Below are positions 1-11,395 of a stretch of 64,000 bases of DNA, one piece after another (position 1 is the stretch's first letter; the number at the start of each line of letters is the position of its first letter). This DNA is from Urophycis tenuis. Lineage: Eukaryota; Chordata; Actinopteri; Gadiformes; Phycidae. Location: contig JAXIVH010000018.1 in the NCBI GenBank assembly GCA_036785325.1, positions 5,510,222 to 5,574,221 on the forward strand, written 5' to 3'. The position numbers and the translations under genes are program-made. Under the pieces are notes generated by a model. It was given only the letters and a program-made list of their open reading frames with translations. It was not told where the DNA came from and made no database searches.

Positions 1-156
1 AGCATTAGCTGACCGCTTGATCCAAATGGGCAGTTTGGAGTTCCATCTTCAAATGCCTGTCAATGTTCACTTGTGGTGGTTTGTATTCCATTGCCTGTAG
101 ATCGTTACTCATCATATGTGGCTGTCCTATTAATCTTCCAAGGTTGGTAAAAGTAA

Positions 157-226
157 AGATCACCCAGTTTTGAACAGGGGACCTTTGACGCGTAAGTCAA
201 ACGTGATAACCACTTACAATGGAAAC
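157..226 (-). pseudogene. tRNA-Val(TAC)-like relic, unit 1
   Basis: In the minus-strand sense the D-arm, anticodon loop with TAC and T-arm are recognisable. The acceptor halves no longer pair (5' half GTTTCCA, 3' half GGGTGAT) and the T stem is altered. It is probably a dead member of the valine tRNA family whose B box is partly kept. Confidence 0.75.
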
Positions 227-347
227 TGCACAATTCAGCTTCTTGTGCCTCATCGAAAATGTGGTCATTCAGGAAGGTGCTGAAATGGAAAACCTGCAAT
301 GTCCACTGAAATGATGACAATGTTCCACAAAGTCGATGCAAACAGAT

Positions 348-375
348 GTTTCTGTAGTGTAGTGGTTACCACTTA
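348..375 (+). pseudogene. 5' half of a valine tRNA (one per unit)
   Basis: The acceptor 5' strand, A box and D-arm of a valine tRNA (GTTTCTGTAGTGTAGTGGTT) are present, but the anticodon and T-arm are missing. Equivalent copies start at 3142, 4797, 6474, 8154, 9843, 11517, 13206 and 14894. An A box without a B box should not support normal Pol III transcription. Confidence 0.8.
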
Positions 376-392
376 CGAATTGATGTAGGTAC

Positions 393-1514
393 TAGGGATG
401 CACCCGAATACGAATACGTTATTCGGAAAGCACAGAAAATGCGATGTTAACATATCTGTATTCTACCCGAATATTCGCGTTATTATTCGGGGAAAAAAAT
501 CTCAAAATCCGTTCATATCATTGTGGATGGCAGGTTGGCAACAAGATAAAAATGTCTATTCTGTTTGCAGCATCGGACTTTGATTTCACTAAATAGTCGT
601 TTCATTTATTACAAATGATTGAAAAGAGATCACTTATGTCGTCGTCCCACTGAGTCAGCGCACAACAGCGAGCTGAGCTGAGCTGACCGCGGTGGACATG
701 AAACTTAGAGCTTGAAATTAGACATTCGCCTGACATTCACCACATAGCTAATCTCTCTATCTCATTAAAAGTCAAATAAACTACTGACACAGTATGTCTT
801 CCAGGAAAACATACTGTGTCAGCAGTTTATTTGAAATAGTGTGCGATGACAGTCGAACGTTTTACCGTGTATTTCAGTCAATATTAATTAATTTAAGTGA
901 CATAGCTGCATGTATCAGTCAGGTTTAATGGAATTTTGACCAAGTATTTCATGGTTATTTAAACAAACAGCAACACATTCAAGTTTAGATTTATCATTCA
1001 GTATCCGCTGTGTGAGAGAGGGCACGAGCGCAGCCCTTTGCATTACGTACGTTAGGCAGCAGGTGGCTTGTGCGTGTCCTAGTGGTGTGGACTGGCATAC
1101 CGGTAAGACAAATCAATGATCATTATGGCATTATCTATAAGAAACGTTCAAAACAGTAACCTGGTACTGCGTCTGGAGTAAAGGCAATTGTATAAAACAT
1201 GTTAAATATGTGTAGCCGACTCTGGAGGCCATGCAGGCTATTTCTTTCATAACTATGTAATTATTGTCGTAAAGTATATTCCATAATTAATTATATAACA
1301 ATATTAAATCAATGTGATGCTTGGAAGGGACTACTATTGCATTGCAAATGAATATTAGGATAAAAAATACAAATTCGGCACAATAAAGGAGACTTCCTGT
1401 ATAAACCACGCCCATTTCCGGTTTTCCATCCGAATACAGATACAGATACAGATAATTTTTTGGTTGAACAGATACAGAAACAGATACAGATAGTGAGGTT
1501 GCTGTGCACCTCTA
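393..1514. mobile_element. Non-autonomous hAT-like element inserted in tRNA unit 1
   Basis: The element is flanked by a perfect 8-bp duplication, GTAGGTAC, at 385-392 and 1515-1522. Its ends are imperfect inverted repeats (TAGGGATGCAC and, on the other strand, TAGAGGTGCAC). The eight sister units carry the same place without the insertion, apart from a 15-bp deletion there in unit 6, so they act as empty sites. An 8-bp duplication and this end sequence are typical of hAT elements. No transposase frame is seen. Confidence 0.88.
773..833. repeat. Hairpin inside the hAT-like element
   Basis: Two 25-nt arms (773-797 and 809-833) pair with one mismatch around an 11-nt loop. This could form a cruciform in DNA or a stem in RNA. 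Confidence 0.8.
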
Positions 1515-1683
1515 GTAGGTACATTGGCCGAGCGCTTGCTCCAACGCTTCAGACAGGGGTGCTTTACATCTGCCAATGCCTATCGATGTTTACTGGTGGC
1601 AGATTCCATCTTACAATGGCTACAGCTGTTTCTTCATGATATCTGCTTCCCTGTTTGTGTTCTAAAGTGTATCATAGGCAAGA

Positions 1684-1756
1684 TGTTTCCGCCCAGTTTT
1701 GAACTGGGGACCTTTCGCATGTAAGGCGAACGTGATAACCACTACACCACGGAAAC
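1684..1756 (-). tRNA. tRNA-Val(TAC), unit 1
   Basis: A 73-nt tRNA without encoded CCA. The acceptor pairs fully (GTTTCCG with CGGAAAC), the anticodon loop CTTACAT gives TAC, and the T loop is TTCAAAA. The sequence is identical in all nine units of the array, unlike the AAC and CAC genes. The 3' flank in the sense strand starts TCTTGCC and has no run of four T close by, so the Pol III terminator is non-canonical or distal. Confidence 0.92.
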
Positions 1757-2102
1757 AGCAAAAGCGAAGCTCTTGAGCCTCACCAAAATTGTGGTCATTT
1801 AATAATTAAGGCATGTATATTATAGCAACGGTTTGATCCAAATGTGAAGACGGTCTGCAGTTGCAATCTCATTGCGCCTCAGCAAAATGCAGGTCATTTA
1901 AGAGTGAATGCAGGTACATTTGTTGACTGCTTGCTCTACAACTTTAAATGGGATATTTTTTTAGCTCTAGATGGGTTGGCGTTGCATCTGCAAATGCCTA
2001 CCAATGTTTATGTGCGACACTTGCCTTCTTCAAATGCTTGTAGTTTTTCACTGATGACGGGCAACTTCCCTACTAATGTTGTAAAGCGCATCAGAGGCAA
2101 GA

Positions 2103-2175
2103 TGTTTCCGCCCGGTTTCGAACCAGGGACCTTTCGCGTGTTAGGCGAACGTGATAACCACTACACTACGGAAAC
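2103..2175 (-). tRNA. tRNA-Val(AAC), unit 1
   Basis: A 73-nt tRNA with acceptor GTTTCCG/CGGAAAC, anticodon loop CTAACAC (AAC, normally read as inosine), and a T-arm with TTCGAAA loop. All stems are consistent. This consensus form is also found in units 2, 4, 6 and 9. Confidence 0.92.
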
Positions 2176-2359
2176 TGCAGAACTACAGTCCTTGAGCCTC
2201 TCCAAAAAAATTGTCATTTTAAAATTCATGTGGGAACATAAGTTGACTGTTTGTTACTCAGCTTTAGATAGTGTGGCGTTCCATTTTCCAATGCCTGTAG
2301 ATGTTTACTCATTCCAGGTGGCTTTCCTTATGTTGTTCTATAGTACATCATAGGCAAGC

Positions 2360-2432
2360 TGATTCCGCCCGGTTACCAACCAGGGACCTTTTGCATGTTA
2401 GGGAGGCGTGGTATCCACTGCACTACACATCC
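2360..2432 (-). pseudogene. tRNA-Val(AAC)-like relic, unit 1
   Basis: In the minus-strand sense the anticodon loop still reads CTAACAT and the T-arm still pairs (CCTGG/CCGGG), but the loop is TTGGTAA. The acceptor halves (GGATGTG and CGGAATC) no longer match and the D-arm is altered. It is a pseudogene present in every unit. Confidence 0.78.
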
Positions 2433-2561
2433 TGCGCAATTATGCTTCTTGCACCCCTTTAGTTATGTGGTCATTTATGAATTCATAAAGGCACTGATAT
2501 CAAAAGCATGCAATGTCTACTGAAATTAGGAAATGTTTAGCCAAACTGCTGGTAAACAGCT

Positions 2562-2634
2562 GTTTCTGTAGTGTAGTGGTTATCACGTTCGCCTCACACG
2601 CGAAAGGTCCCCGGTTCGAAACCGGGCAGGAACA
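2562..2634 (+). tRNA. tRNA-Val(CAC), unit 1
   Basis: Anticodon loop CTCACAC gives CAC. Compared with the sister AAC gene, the acceptor carries a compensated pair change (GTTTCTG with CAGAAAC in the consensus). This copy has a further A69 to G change, giving a wobble with T4. A canonical TTTT terminator follows at 2637-2640. Confidence 0.9.
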
Positions 2635-2974
2635 AGTTTTGCCATACACATTTGAATGCATGGATAGGAACTAATTGAACATTGCTGACTACTACTCCAA
2701 TCGCGCCATCTTGTTGGCATTCCATCTCCCCATGCCTTGAGACCTCTACTCATGAAGGATCAAGGGGAAAACAAATTGTACCGGCATCATTTTGACCTTT
2801 GATACCGGAACTTGATGAGCATTAGCTGACCGCTTGATCCAAATGGGCAGTTTGGAGTTCCTTCTTCAAATGCCTGTCAATGTTCACTTGTGGTGGTTTG
2901 TATTCCATTAACTGTAGATCGTTACTCATCATATGTGGCTGTCCTATTAATCTTCCAAAGTTGGTAAAAGTAAA

Positions 2975-3020
2975 GATCACCCAGTTTTGAACAGGGGACC
3001 TTTGACGCGTAAATGGAAAC
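2975..3020 (-). pseudogene. tRNA-Val(TAC)-like relic, unit 2, internally deleted
   Basis: This copy has lost about 22 bp covering the D-arm and part of the anticodon arm, so it cannot fold as a tRNA. Confidence 0.75.
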
Positions 3021-3323
3021 TGCACAATTCAGCTTCTTGTGCCTCATCGAAAATGTGGTCATTTATGAAGGTACTGAAATGGAAAACCTGCAATGTCCAC
3101 TGAAATGATGACAATATTCCACAAAGTCGAGGCAAACAGATGTTTCTGTAGTGTAGTGGTTACCACTTACGAACTGATGTAGGTACATTGGCCGAGCGCT
3201 TGCTCCAACGCTTCAGACAGGGGTGCTTTACATCGTGGCAGATTCCCTCTTACAATGGCTACAGCTGTTTCTTCATGATATCTGGCTTCCCTGTTTGTGT
3301 TCTAAAGTGTATCATAGGCAAGA

Positions 3324-3396
3324 TGTTTCCGCCCAGTTTTGAACTGGGGACCTTTCGCATGTAAGGCGAACGTGATAACCACTACACCACGGAAAC
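3324..3396 (-). tRNA. tRNA-Val(TAC), unit 2
   Basis: Identical over 73 nt to the unit 1 gene. A 25-bp deletion in its 3' flank (near 3235) is private to this unit. Confidence 0.92.
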
Positions 3397-3734
3397 AGCA
3401 AAAGCGAAGCTCTTGAGCCTCACCAAAATTGTGGTCATTTAATAATTAAGGCATGTATATTATAGCAACGGTTTGATCCAAATGTGAAGACGGTCTGCAG
3501 ATGCAATCTCATTGCGCCTCAGCAAAATGCAGGTAATTTAAGAGTGAATGCAGGTACATTTGTTGACTGCTTGCTCTACAACTTTAAATGGGATATTTTT
3601 TTTAGCTCTAGATGGGTTGGCGTTGCATCTGCAAATGCCTACCAATGTTTATGTGCGACACTTGCCTTCTTCAAATGCTTCACTGATGACGGGCAACTTC
3701 CCTACTAATGTTGTAAAGCGCATCAGAGGCAAGA

Positions 3735-3807
3735 TGTTTCCGCCCGGTTTCGAACCAGGGACCTTTCGCGTGTTAGGCGAACGTGATAACCACTACACTA
3801 CGGAAAC
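3735..3807 (-). tRNA. tRNA-Val(AAC), unit 2
   Basis: Consensus sequence. Confidence 0.92.
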
Positions 3808-3991
3808 TGCAGAACTACAGTCCTTGAGCCTCTCCAAAAAAATTGTCATTTTAAAATTCATGTGGGAACATAAGTTGACTGTTTGCTACTCAGCTTTAGA
3901 TAGTGTAGCGTTCCATTTTCCAATGCCTGTAGATGTTTACTCATTCCAGGTGGCTTTCCTTATGTTGTTCCATAGTACATCATAGGCAAGC

Positions 3992-4064
3992 TGATTCCGC
4001 CCGGTTACCAACCAGGGACCTTTTGCATGTTAGGGAGGCGTGGTATCCACTGCACTACACATCC
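3992..4064 (-). pseudogene. tRNA-Val(AAC)-like relic, unit 2
   Basis: Same form as in unit 1. Confidence 0.75.
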
Positions 4065-4193
4065 TGCGCAATTATGCTTCTTGCACCCCTTTAGTTATGT
4101 GGTCATTTATGAATTCATAAAGGCACTGATATCAAAAGCATGCAATGTCTACTGATATTAGGAAATGTTTAGCCAAACTGCTGGTAAACAGCT

Positions 4194-4266
4194 GTTTCTG
4201 TAGTGTAGTGGTTATCACGTTCGCCTCACACGCGAAAGGTCCCCGGTTCGAAACCGGGCAGAAACA
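4194..4266 (+). tRNA. tRNA-Val(CAC), unit 2
   Basis: Consensus copy with perfect acceptor pairing and a TTTT terminator at 4269-4272. Confidence 0.93.
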
Positions 4267-4605
4267 AGTTTTGCCATACACATTTGAATGCATGGATAGG
4301 AACTAATTGAACATTGCTGACTACTACTCCAATCGCGCCATCTTGTTGGCATTCCATCTCCCCATGCCTCGAGACCTCTACTCATGAAGGATCAAGGGGA
4401 AAACAAATTGTACCGGCATCATTTTGACCTTTGATACCGGAACTTGATGAGCATTAGCTGACCGCTTGATCCAAATGGGCAGTTTGGAGTTCCATCTTCA
4501 AATGCCTGTCAATGTTCACTTGTGGTGGTTTGTATTCCATTGCCTGTAGATCGTTACTCATCATATGTGGCTGTCCTATTAATCTTCCAAAGTTGGTAAA
4601 AGTAA

Positions 4606-4675
4606 AGATCACCCAGTTTTGAACAGGGGACCTTTGACGCGTAAGTCAAACGTGATAACCACTTACAATGGAAAC
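4606..4675 (-). pseudogene. tRNA-Val(TAC)-like relic, unit 3
   Basis: Same degenerate form as in unit 1. Confidence 0.72.
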
Positions 4676-5003
4676 TGCACAATTCAGCTTCTTGTGCCTC
4701 ATCGAAAATGTGGTCATTTATGAAGTTACTGAAATGGAAAACCTGCAATGTCCACTGAAATGATGACAATATTCCACAAAGTCGAGGCAAACAGATGTTT
4801 CTGTAGTGTAGTGGTTACCACTTACGAATTGATGTAGGTACATTGGCCGAGCGCTTGCTCCAACGCTTCAGACAGGGGTGCTTTACATCTGCCAATGCCT
4901 ATCGATGTTTACTGGTGGCAGATTCCCTCTTACAATGGCTACAGCTGTTTCTTCATGATATCTGGCTTCCCTGTTTGTGTTCTAAAGTGTATCATAGGCA
5001 AGA

Positions 5004-5076
5004 TGTTTCCGCCCAGTTTTGAACTGGGGACCTTTCGCATGTAAGGCGAACGTGATAACCACTACACCACGGAAAC
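5004..5076 (-). tRNA. tRNA-Val(TAC), unit 3
   Basis: Identical over 73 nt to the unit 1 gene. Confidence 0.92.
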
Positions 5077-5414
5077 AGCAAAAGCGAAGCTCTTGAGCCT
5101 CACCAAAATTGTGGTCATTTAATAATTAAGCCATGTATATTATAGCAACAGTTTGATCCAAATGTGAAGACGGTCTGCAGTTGCAATCTCATTGCGCCTC
5201 AGCAAAATGCAGGTCATTTAAGAGTGAATGCAGGTACATTTGTTGACTGCTTGCTCTACAACTTTAAATGGGATATTTTTTTTAGCTCTAGATGGGTTGG
5301 CGTTGCATCTGCAAATGCCTACCAATGTTTATGTGCGACACTTGCCTTCTTCAAATGCTTCACTGATGACGGGCAACTTCCCTACTAATGTTGTAAAGCG
5401 CATCAGAGGCAAGA

Positions 5415-5486
5415 TGTTTCCGACGGTTTCGAACCAGGGACCTTTCGCGTGTTAGGCGAACGTGATAACCACTACACTACGGAAAC
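5415..5486 (-). pseudogene. tRNA-Val(AAC), unit 3, T-stem deletion
   Basis: Only 72 nt. One base is lost and one changed where the T stem meets the acceptor (plus-strand CGACGG instead of CGCCCGG), which breaks T-stem pairing. It is probably non-functional although anticodon AAC is intact. Confidence 0.75.
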
Positions 5487-5670
5487 TGCAGAACTACAGT
5501 CCTTGAGCCGCTCCAAAAAAATTGTCATTTTAAAATTCATGTGGGAACATAAGTTGACTGTTTGCTACTCAGCTTTAGATAGTGTGGCGTTCCATTTTCC
5601 AATGCCTGTAGATGTTTACTCATTCCAGGTGGCTTTCCTTATGTTGTTCTATAGTACATCAAAGGCAAGC

Positions 5671-5743
5671 TGATTCCGCCCGGTTACCAACCAGGGACCT
5701 TTTGCATGTTAGGGAGGCGTGGTATCCACTGCACAACACATCC
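5671..5743 (-). pseudogene. tRNA-Val(AAC)-like relic, unit 3
   Basis: Same form, with one extra substitution in the 5' part near 5735. Confidence 0.75.
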
Positions 5744-5869
5744 TGCGCAATTATGCTTCTTGCACCCCTTTAGTTATGTGGTCATTTATGAATTAAAGGC
5801 ACTGATATCAAAAGCATGCAATGTCTACTGAAATTAGGAAATGTTTCGCCAAACTGCTGGTAAACAGCT

Positions 5870-5942
5870 GTTTCTGTAGTGTAGTGGTTATCACGTTCGC
5901 CTCACACGCGAAAGGGCCCCGGTTCGAAACCGGGCAGAAACA
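5870..5942 (+). tRNA. tRNA-Val(CAC), unit 3
   Basis: One variable-loop change (T47 to G). The 3' flank reads AGTCTTACC, so the T4 terminator is lost. Confidence 0.87.
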
Positions 5943-6282
5943 AGTCTTACCGCACACATTTAAATGTATGAGATAGGAACTAATTGAACATTGCTGACTA
6001 CTACTCCAATCGCGTCATCTTGTTGGCATTCCATCTCCCCATGCCTCGAGACCTCTACTCATGAAGGATCAAGTGGAAAACAAGTTGTACCGGCATCATT
6101 TTGACCTTTGATACCGGAACTTGATGAGCATTAGCTGACCGCTTGATCCAAATGGGCAGTTTGGAGTTCCATCTTCAAATGCCTGTCAATGTTCACTTGT
6201 GGTGGTTTGTATTCCATTGCCTGTAGATCGTTACTCATCATATGTGGCTGTCCTATTAATCTTCCAAAGTTGGTAAAAGTAA

Positions 6283-6352
6283 AGATCACCCAGTTTTGAA
6301 CAGGGGACCTTTGACGCGTAAGTCAAACGTGATAACCACTTACAATGGAAAC
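6283..6352 (-). pseudogene. tRNA-Val(TAC)-like relic, unit 4
   Basis: Same degenerate form as in unit 1. Confidence 0.72.
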
Positions 6353-6680
6353 TGCACAATTCAGCTTCTTGTGCCTCATCGAAAATGTGGTCATTCATGA
6401 AGGTGCTGAAATGGAAAACCTGCAATGTCCACTGAAATTATGACAATGTTCCACAAAGTCGATGCAAACAGATGTTTCTGTAGTGTAGTGGTTACCACTT
6501 ACGAATTGATGTAGGTACATTGGCCGAGCGCTTGCTCCAACGCTTCAGACAGGGGTGCTTTACATCTGCCAATGCCTATCGATGTTTACTGGTGGCAGAT
6601 TCCATCTTACAATGGCTACAGCTGTTTCTTCATGATATCTGGCTTCCCTGTTTGTGTTCTAAAGTGTATCATAGGCAAGA

Positions 6681-6753
6681 TGTTTCCGCCCAGTTTTGAA
6701 CTGGGGACCTTTCGCATGTAAGGCGAACGTGATAACCACTACACCACGGAAAC
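6681..6753 (-). tRNA. tRNA-Val(TAC), unit 4
   Basis: Identical over 73 nt to the unit 1 gene. Confidence 0.92.
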
Positions 6754-7091
6754 AGCAAAAGCGAAGCTCTTGAGCCTCACCAAAATTGTGGTCATTTAAT
6801 AATTAAGGCATGTATATTATAGCAACGGTTTGATCCAAATGTGAAGACGGTCTGCAGTTGCAATCTCATTGCGCCTCAGCAAAATGCAGGTCATTTAAGA
6901 GTGAATGCAGGTACATTTGTTGACTGCTTGCTCTACAACTTTAAATGGGATATTTTTTTTAGCTCTAGATGGGTTGGCGTTGCATCTGCAAATGCCTACC
7001 AATGTTTATGTGCGACACTTGCCTTCTTCAAATGCTTCACTGATGACGGGCAACTTCCCTACTAATGTTGTAAAGCGCATCAGAGGCAAGA

Positions 7092-7164
7092 TGTTTCCGC
7101 CCGGTTTCGAACCAGGGACCTTTCGCGTGTTAGGCGAACGTGATAACCACTACACTACGGAAAC
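7092..7164 (-). tRNA. tRNA-Val(AAC), unit 4
   Basis: Consensus sequence. Confidence 0.92.
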
Positions 7165-7348
7165 TGCAGAACTACAGTCCTTGAGCCTCTCCAAAAAAAT
7201 TGTCATTTTAAAATTCATGTGGGAACATAAGTTGACTGTTTGCTACTCAGCTTTAGATAGTGTGGCGTTCCATTTTCCAATGCCTGTAGATGTTTACTCA
7301 TTCCAGGTGGCTTTCCTTATGTTGTTCTATAGTACATCAAAGGCAAGC

Positions 7349-7421
7349 TGATTCCGCCCGGTTACCAACCAGGGACCTTTTGCATGTTAGGGAGGCGTGG
7401 TATCCACTGCACTACACATCC
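7349..7421 (-). pseudogene. tRNA-Val(AAC)-like relic, unit 4
   Basis: Same form as in unit 1. Confidence 0.75.
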
Positions 7422-7550
7422 TGCGCAATTATGCTTCTTGCACCCCTTTAGTTATGTGGTCATTTATGAATTCATAAAGGCACTGATATCAAAAGCATGC
7501 AATGTCTACTGAAATTAGGAAATGTTTAGCCAAACTGCTGGTAAACAGCT

Positions 7551-7623
7551 GTTTCTGTAGTGTAGTGGTTATCACGTTCGCCTCACACGCGAAAGGTCCC
7601 CGGTTCGAAACCGGGCAGAAACA
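7551..7623 (+). tRNA. tRNA-Val(CAC), unit 4
   Basis: Consensus copy with a TTTT terminator at 7626-7629. Confidence 0.93.
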
Positions 7624-7962
7624 AGTTTTGCCATACACATTTGAATGCATGGATAGGAACTAATTGAACATTGCTGACTACTACTCCAATCGCGCCATCT
7701 TGTTGGCATTCCATCTCCCCATGCCTCGAGACCTCTACTCATGAAGGATCAAGGGGAAAACAAATTGTACCGGCATCATTTTGACCTTTGATACCGGAAC
7801 TTGATGAGCATTAGCTGACCGCTTGATCCAAATGGGCAGTTTGGAGTTCCATCTTCAAATGCCTGTCAATGTTCACTTGTGGTGGTTTGTATTCCATTGC
7901 CTGTAGATCGTTACTCATCATATGTGGCTGTCCTATTAATCTTCCAAAGTTGGTAAAAGTAA

Positions 7963-8032
7963 AGATCACCCAGTTTTGAACAGGGGACCTTTGACGCGTA
8001 AGTCAAACGTGATAACCACTTACAATGGAAAC
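7963..8032 (-). pseudogene. tRNA-Val(TAC)-like relic, unit 5
   Basis: Same degenerate form as in unit 1. Confidence 0.72.
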
Positions 8033-8360
8033 TGCACAATTCAGCTTCTTGTGCCTCATCGAAAATGTGGTCATTTATGAAGGTACTGAAATGGAAAACC
8101 TGCAATGTCCACTGAAATTATGACAATATTCCACAAAGTTGAGGCAAACAGATGTTTCTGTAGTGTAGTGGTTACCACTTACGAATTGATGTAGGTACAT
8201 TGGCCGAGCGCTTGCTCCAACGCTTCAGACAGGGGTGCTTTACATCTGCCAATGCCTATCGATGTTTACTGGTGGCAGATTCCATCATACAATGGCTACA
8301 GCTGTTTCTTCATGATATCTGGCTTCCCTGTTTGTGTTCTAAAGTGTATCATAGGCAAGA

Positions 8361-8433
8361 TGTTTCCGCCCAGTTTTGAACTGGGGACCTTTCGCATGTA
8401 AGGCGAACGTGATAACCACTACACCACGGAAAC
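8361..8433 (-). tRNA. tRNA-Val(TAC), unit 5
   Basis: Identical over 73 nt to the unit 1 gene. Confidence 0.92.
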
Positions 8434-8779
8434 AGCAAAAGCGAAGCTCTTGAGCCTCACCAAAATTGTGGTCATTTAATAATTAAGGCATGTATATTAT
8501 AGCAACGGTTTGATCCAAATGTGAAGACGGTCTGCAGTTGCAATCTCATTGCGCCTCAGCAAAATGCAGGTCATTTAAGAGTGAATGCAGGTACATTTGT
8601 TGACTGCTTGCTCTACAACTTTAAATGGGATATTTTTTTAGCTCTAGATGGGTTGGCGTTGCATCTGCAAATGCCTACCAATGTTTATGTGCGACACTTG
8701 CCTTCTTCAAATGCTTGTAGTTTTTCACTGATGACGGGCAACTTCCCTACTAATGTTGTAAAGCGCATCAGAGGCAAGA

Positions 8780-8852
8780 TGTTTCCGCCCGGTTTCAAAC
8801 CAGGGACCTTTCGCGTGTTAGGCGAACGTGATAACCACTACACTACGGAAAC
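8780..8852 (-). tRNA. tRNA-Val(AAC), unit 5, C56 changed to T
   Basis: The near-invariant C56 of the T loop is T (GGTTTGAAACC). C56 normally contacts the D loop and lies in the B box, so both folding and transcription may suffer. The rest is consensus. Confidence 0.72.
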
Positions 8853-9036
8853 TGCAGAACTACAGTCCTTGAGCCGCTCCAAAAAAATTGTCATTTTAAA
8901 ATTCATGTGGGAACATAAGTTGACTGTTTGCTACTCAGCTTTAGATAGTGTGGCGTTCCATTTTCCAATGCCTGTAGATGTTTACTCATTCCAGGTGGCT
9001 TTCCTTATGTTGTTCTATAGTACATCAAAGGCAAGC

Positions 9037-9109
9037 TGATTCCGCCCGGTTACCAACCAGGGACCTTTTGCATGTTAGGGAGGCGTGGTATCCACTGCAC
9101 TACACATCC
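9037..9109 (-). pseudogene. tRNA-Val(AAC)-like relic, unit 5
   Basis: Same form as in unit 1. Confidence 0.75.
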
Positions 9110-9238
9110 TGCACAATTATGCTTCTTGCACCCCTTTAGTTATGTGGTCATTTATGAATTCATAAAGGCACTGATATCAAAAGCATGCAATGTCTACTGA
9201 AATTAGGAAATGTTTCGCCAAACTGCTGGTAAACAGCT

Positions 9239-9311
9239 GTTTCTGTAGTGTAGTGGTTATCACGTTCTTCTCACACGCGAAAGGTCCCCGTTTCGAAACC
9301 GGGCAGAAACA
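9239..9311 (+). pseudogene. tRNA-Val(CAC), unit 5, damaged stems
   Basis: Two anticodon-stem changes (G30 and C31 to T) and one T-stem change (G53 to T) leave mismatches, and no T4 terminator follows. The anticodon itself is unchanged. Confidence 0.75.
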
Positions 9312-9651
9312 AGTCTTACCGCACACATTTAAATGTATGAGATAGGAACTAATTGAACATTGCTGACTACTACTCCAATCGCGCCATCTTGTTGGCATTC
9401 CATCTCCCCATGCCTCGAGACCTCTACTCATGAAGGATCAAGGGGAAAACAAGTTGTACCGGCATCATTTTGACCTTTGATACCGGAACTTGATGAGCAT
9501 TAGCTGACCGCTTGATCCAAATGGGCAGTTTGGAGTTCCATCTTCAAATGCCTGTCAATGTTCACTTGTGGTGGTTTGTATTCCATTGCCTGTAGATCGT
9601 TACTCATCATATGTGGCTGTCCTATTAATCTTCCAAAGTTGGTAAAAGTAA

Positions 9652-9721
9652 AGATCACCCAGTTTTGAACAGGGGACCTTTGACGCGTAAGTCAAACGTG
9701 ATAACCACTTACAATGGAAAC
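9652..9721 (-). pseudogene. tRNA-Val(TAC)-like relic, unit 6
   Basis: Same degenerate form as in unit 1. The adjacent half-tRNA is followed by a 15-bp deletion private to this unit. Confidence 0.72.
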
Positions 9722-10034
9722 TGCACAATTCAGCTTCTTGTGCCTCATCGAAAATGTGGTCATTCATGAAGGTGCTGAAATGGAAAACCTGCAATGTCCA
9801 CTGAAATGATGACAATGTTCCACAAAGTCGATGCAAACAGATGTTTCTGTAGTGTAGTGGTTACCACTTACCATTGGCCGAGCGCTTGCTCCAACGCTTC
9901 AGACAGGGGTGCTTTACATCTGCCAATGCCTATCGATGTTTACTGGTGGCAGATTCCATCTTACAATGGCTACAGCTGTTTCTTCATGATATCTGGCTTC
10001 CCTGTTTGTGTTCTAAAGTGTATCATAGGCAAGA

Positions 10035-10107
10035 TGTTTCCGCCCAGTTTTGAACTGGGGACCTTTCGCATGTAAGGCGAACGTGATAACCACTACACCA
10101 CGGAAAC
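10035..10107 (-). tRNA. tRNA-Val(TAC), unit 6
   Basis: Identical over 73 nt to the unit 1 gene. Confidence 0.92.
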
Positions 10108-10453
10108 AGCAAAAGCGAAGCTCTTGAGCCTCACCAAAATTGTGGTCATTTAATAATTAAGGCATGTATATTATAGCAACGGTTTGATCCAAATGTGAAG
10201 ACGGTCTGCAGTTGCAATCTCATTGCGCCTCAGCAAAATGCAGGTAATTTAAGAGTGAATGCAGGTACATTTGTTGACTGCTTGCTCTACAACTTTAAAT
10301 GGGATATTTTTTTAGCTCTAGATGGGTTGGCGTTGCATCTGCAAATGCCTACCAATGTTTATGTGCGACACTTGCCTTCTTCAAATGCTTGTAGTTTTTC
10401 ACTGATGACGGGCAACTTCCCTACTAATTTTGTAAAGCGCATCAGAGGCAAGA

Positions 10454-10526
10454 TGTTTCCGCCCGGTTTCGAACCAGGGACCTTTCGCGTGTTAGGCGAA
10501 CGTGATAACCACTACACTACGGAAAC
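10454..10526 (-). tRNA. tRNA-Val(AAC), unit 6
   Basis: Consensus sequence. Confidence 0.92.
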
Positions 10527-10710
10527 TGCAGAACTACAGTCCTTGAGCCTCTCCAAAAAAATTGTCATTTTAAAATTCATGTGGGAACATAAGTTGACTG
10601 TTTGCTACTCAGCTTTAGATAGTGTGGCGTTCCATTTTCCAATGCCTGTAGATGTTTACTCATTCCAGGTGGCTTTCCTTATGTTGTTCTATAGTACATC
10701 AAAGGCAAGC

Positions 10711-10783
10711 TGATTCCGCCCGGTTACCAACCAGGGACCTTTTGCATGTTAGGGAGGCGTGGTATCCACTGCACTACACATCC
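10711..10783 (-). pseudogene. tRNA-Val(AAC)-like relic, unit 6
   Basis: Same form as in unit 1. Confidence 0.75.
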
Positions 10784-10912
10784 TGCGCAATTATGCTTCT
10801 TGCACCCCTTTAGTTATGTGGTCATTTATGAATTCATAAAGGCACTGATATCAAAAGCATGCAATGTCTACTGAAATTAGGAAATGTTTCGCCAAACTGC
10901 TGGTAAACAGCT

Positions 10913-10985
10913 GTTTCTGTAGTGTAGTGGTTATCACGTTCGCCTCACACGCGAAAGGTCCCCGGTTCGAAACCGGGCAGAAACA
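10913..10985 (+). tRNA. tRNA-Val(CAC), unit 6
   Basis: Consensus body. The 3' flank is of the AGTCTTACC type without T4. Confidence 0.9.
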
Positions 10986-11325
10986 AGTCTTACCGCACAC
11001 ATTTAAATGTATGAGATAGGAACTAATTGAACATTGCTGACTACTACTCCAATCGCGCCATCTTGTTGGCATTCCATCTCCCCATGCCTCGAGACCTCTA
11101 CTCATGAAGGATCAAGGGGAAAACAAGTTGTACCGGCATCATTTTGACCTTTGATACCGGAACTTGATGAGCATTAGCTGACCGCTTGATCCAAATGGGC
11201 AGTTTGGAGTTCCATCTTCAAATGCCTGTCAATGTTCACTTGTGGTGGTTTGTATTCCATTGCCTGTAGATCGTTACTCATCATATGTGGCTGTCCTATT
11301 AATCTTCCAAAGTTGGTAAAAGTAA

Positions 11326-11395
11326 AGATCAACCAGTTTTGAACAGGGGACCTTTGACGCGTAAGTCAAACGTGATAACCACTTACAATGGAAAC
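11326..11395 (-). pseudogene. tRNA-Val(TAC)-like relic, unit 7
   Basis: Carries a variant near its 3' end that is shared only with unit 8. Confidence 0.72.
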
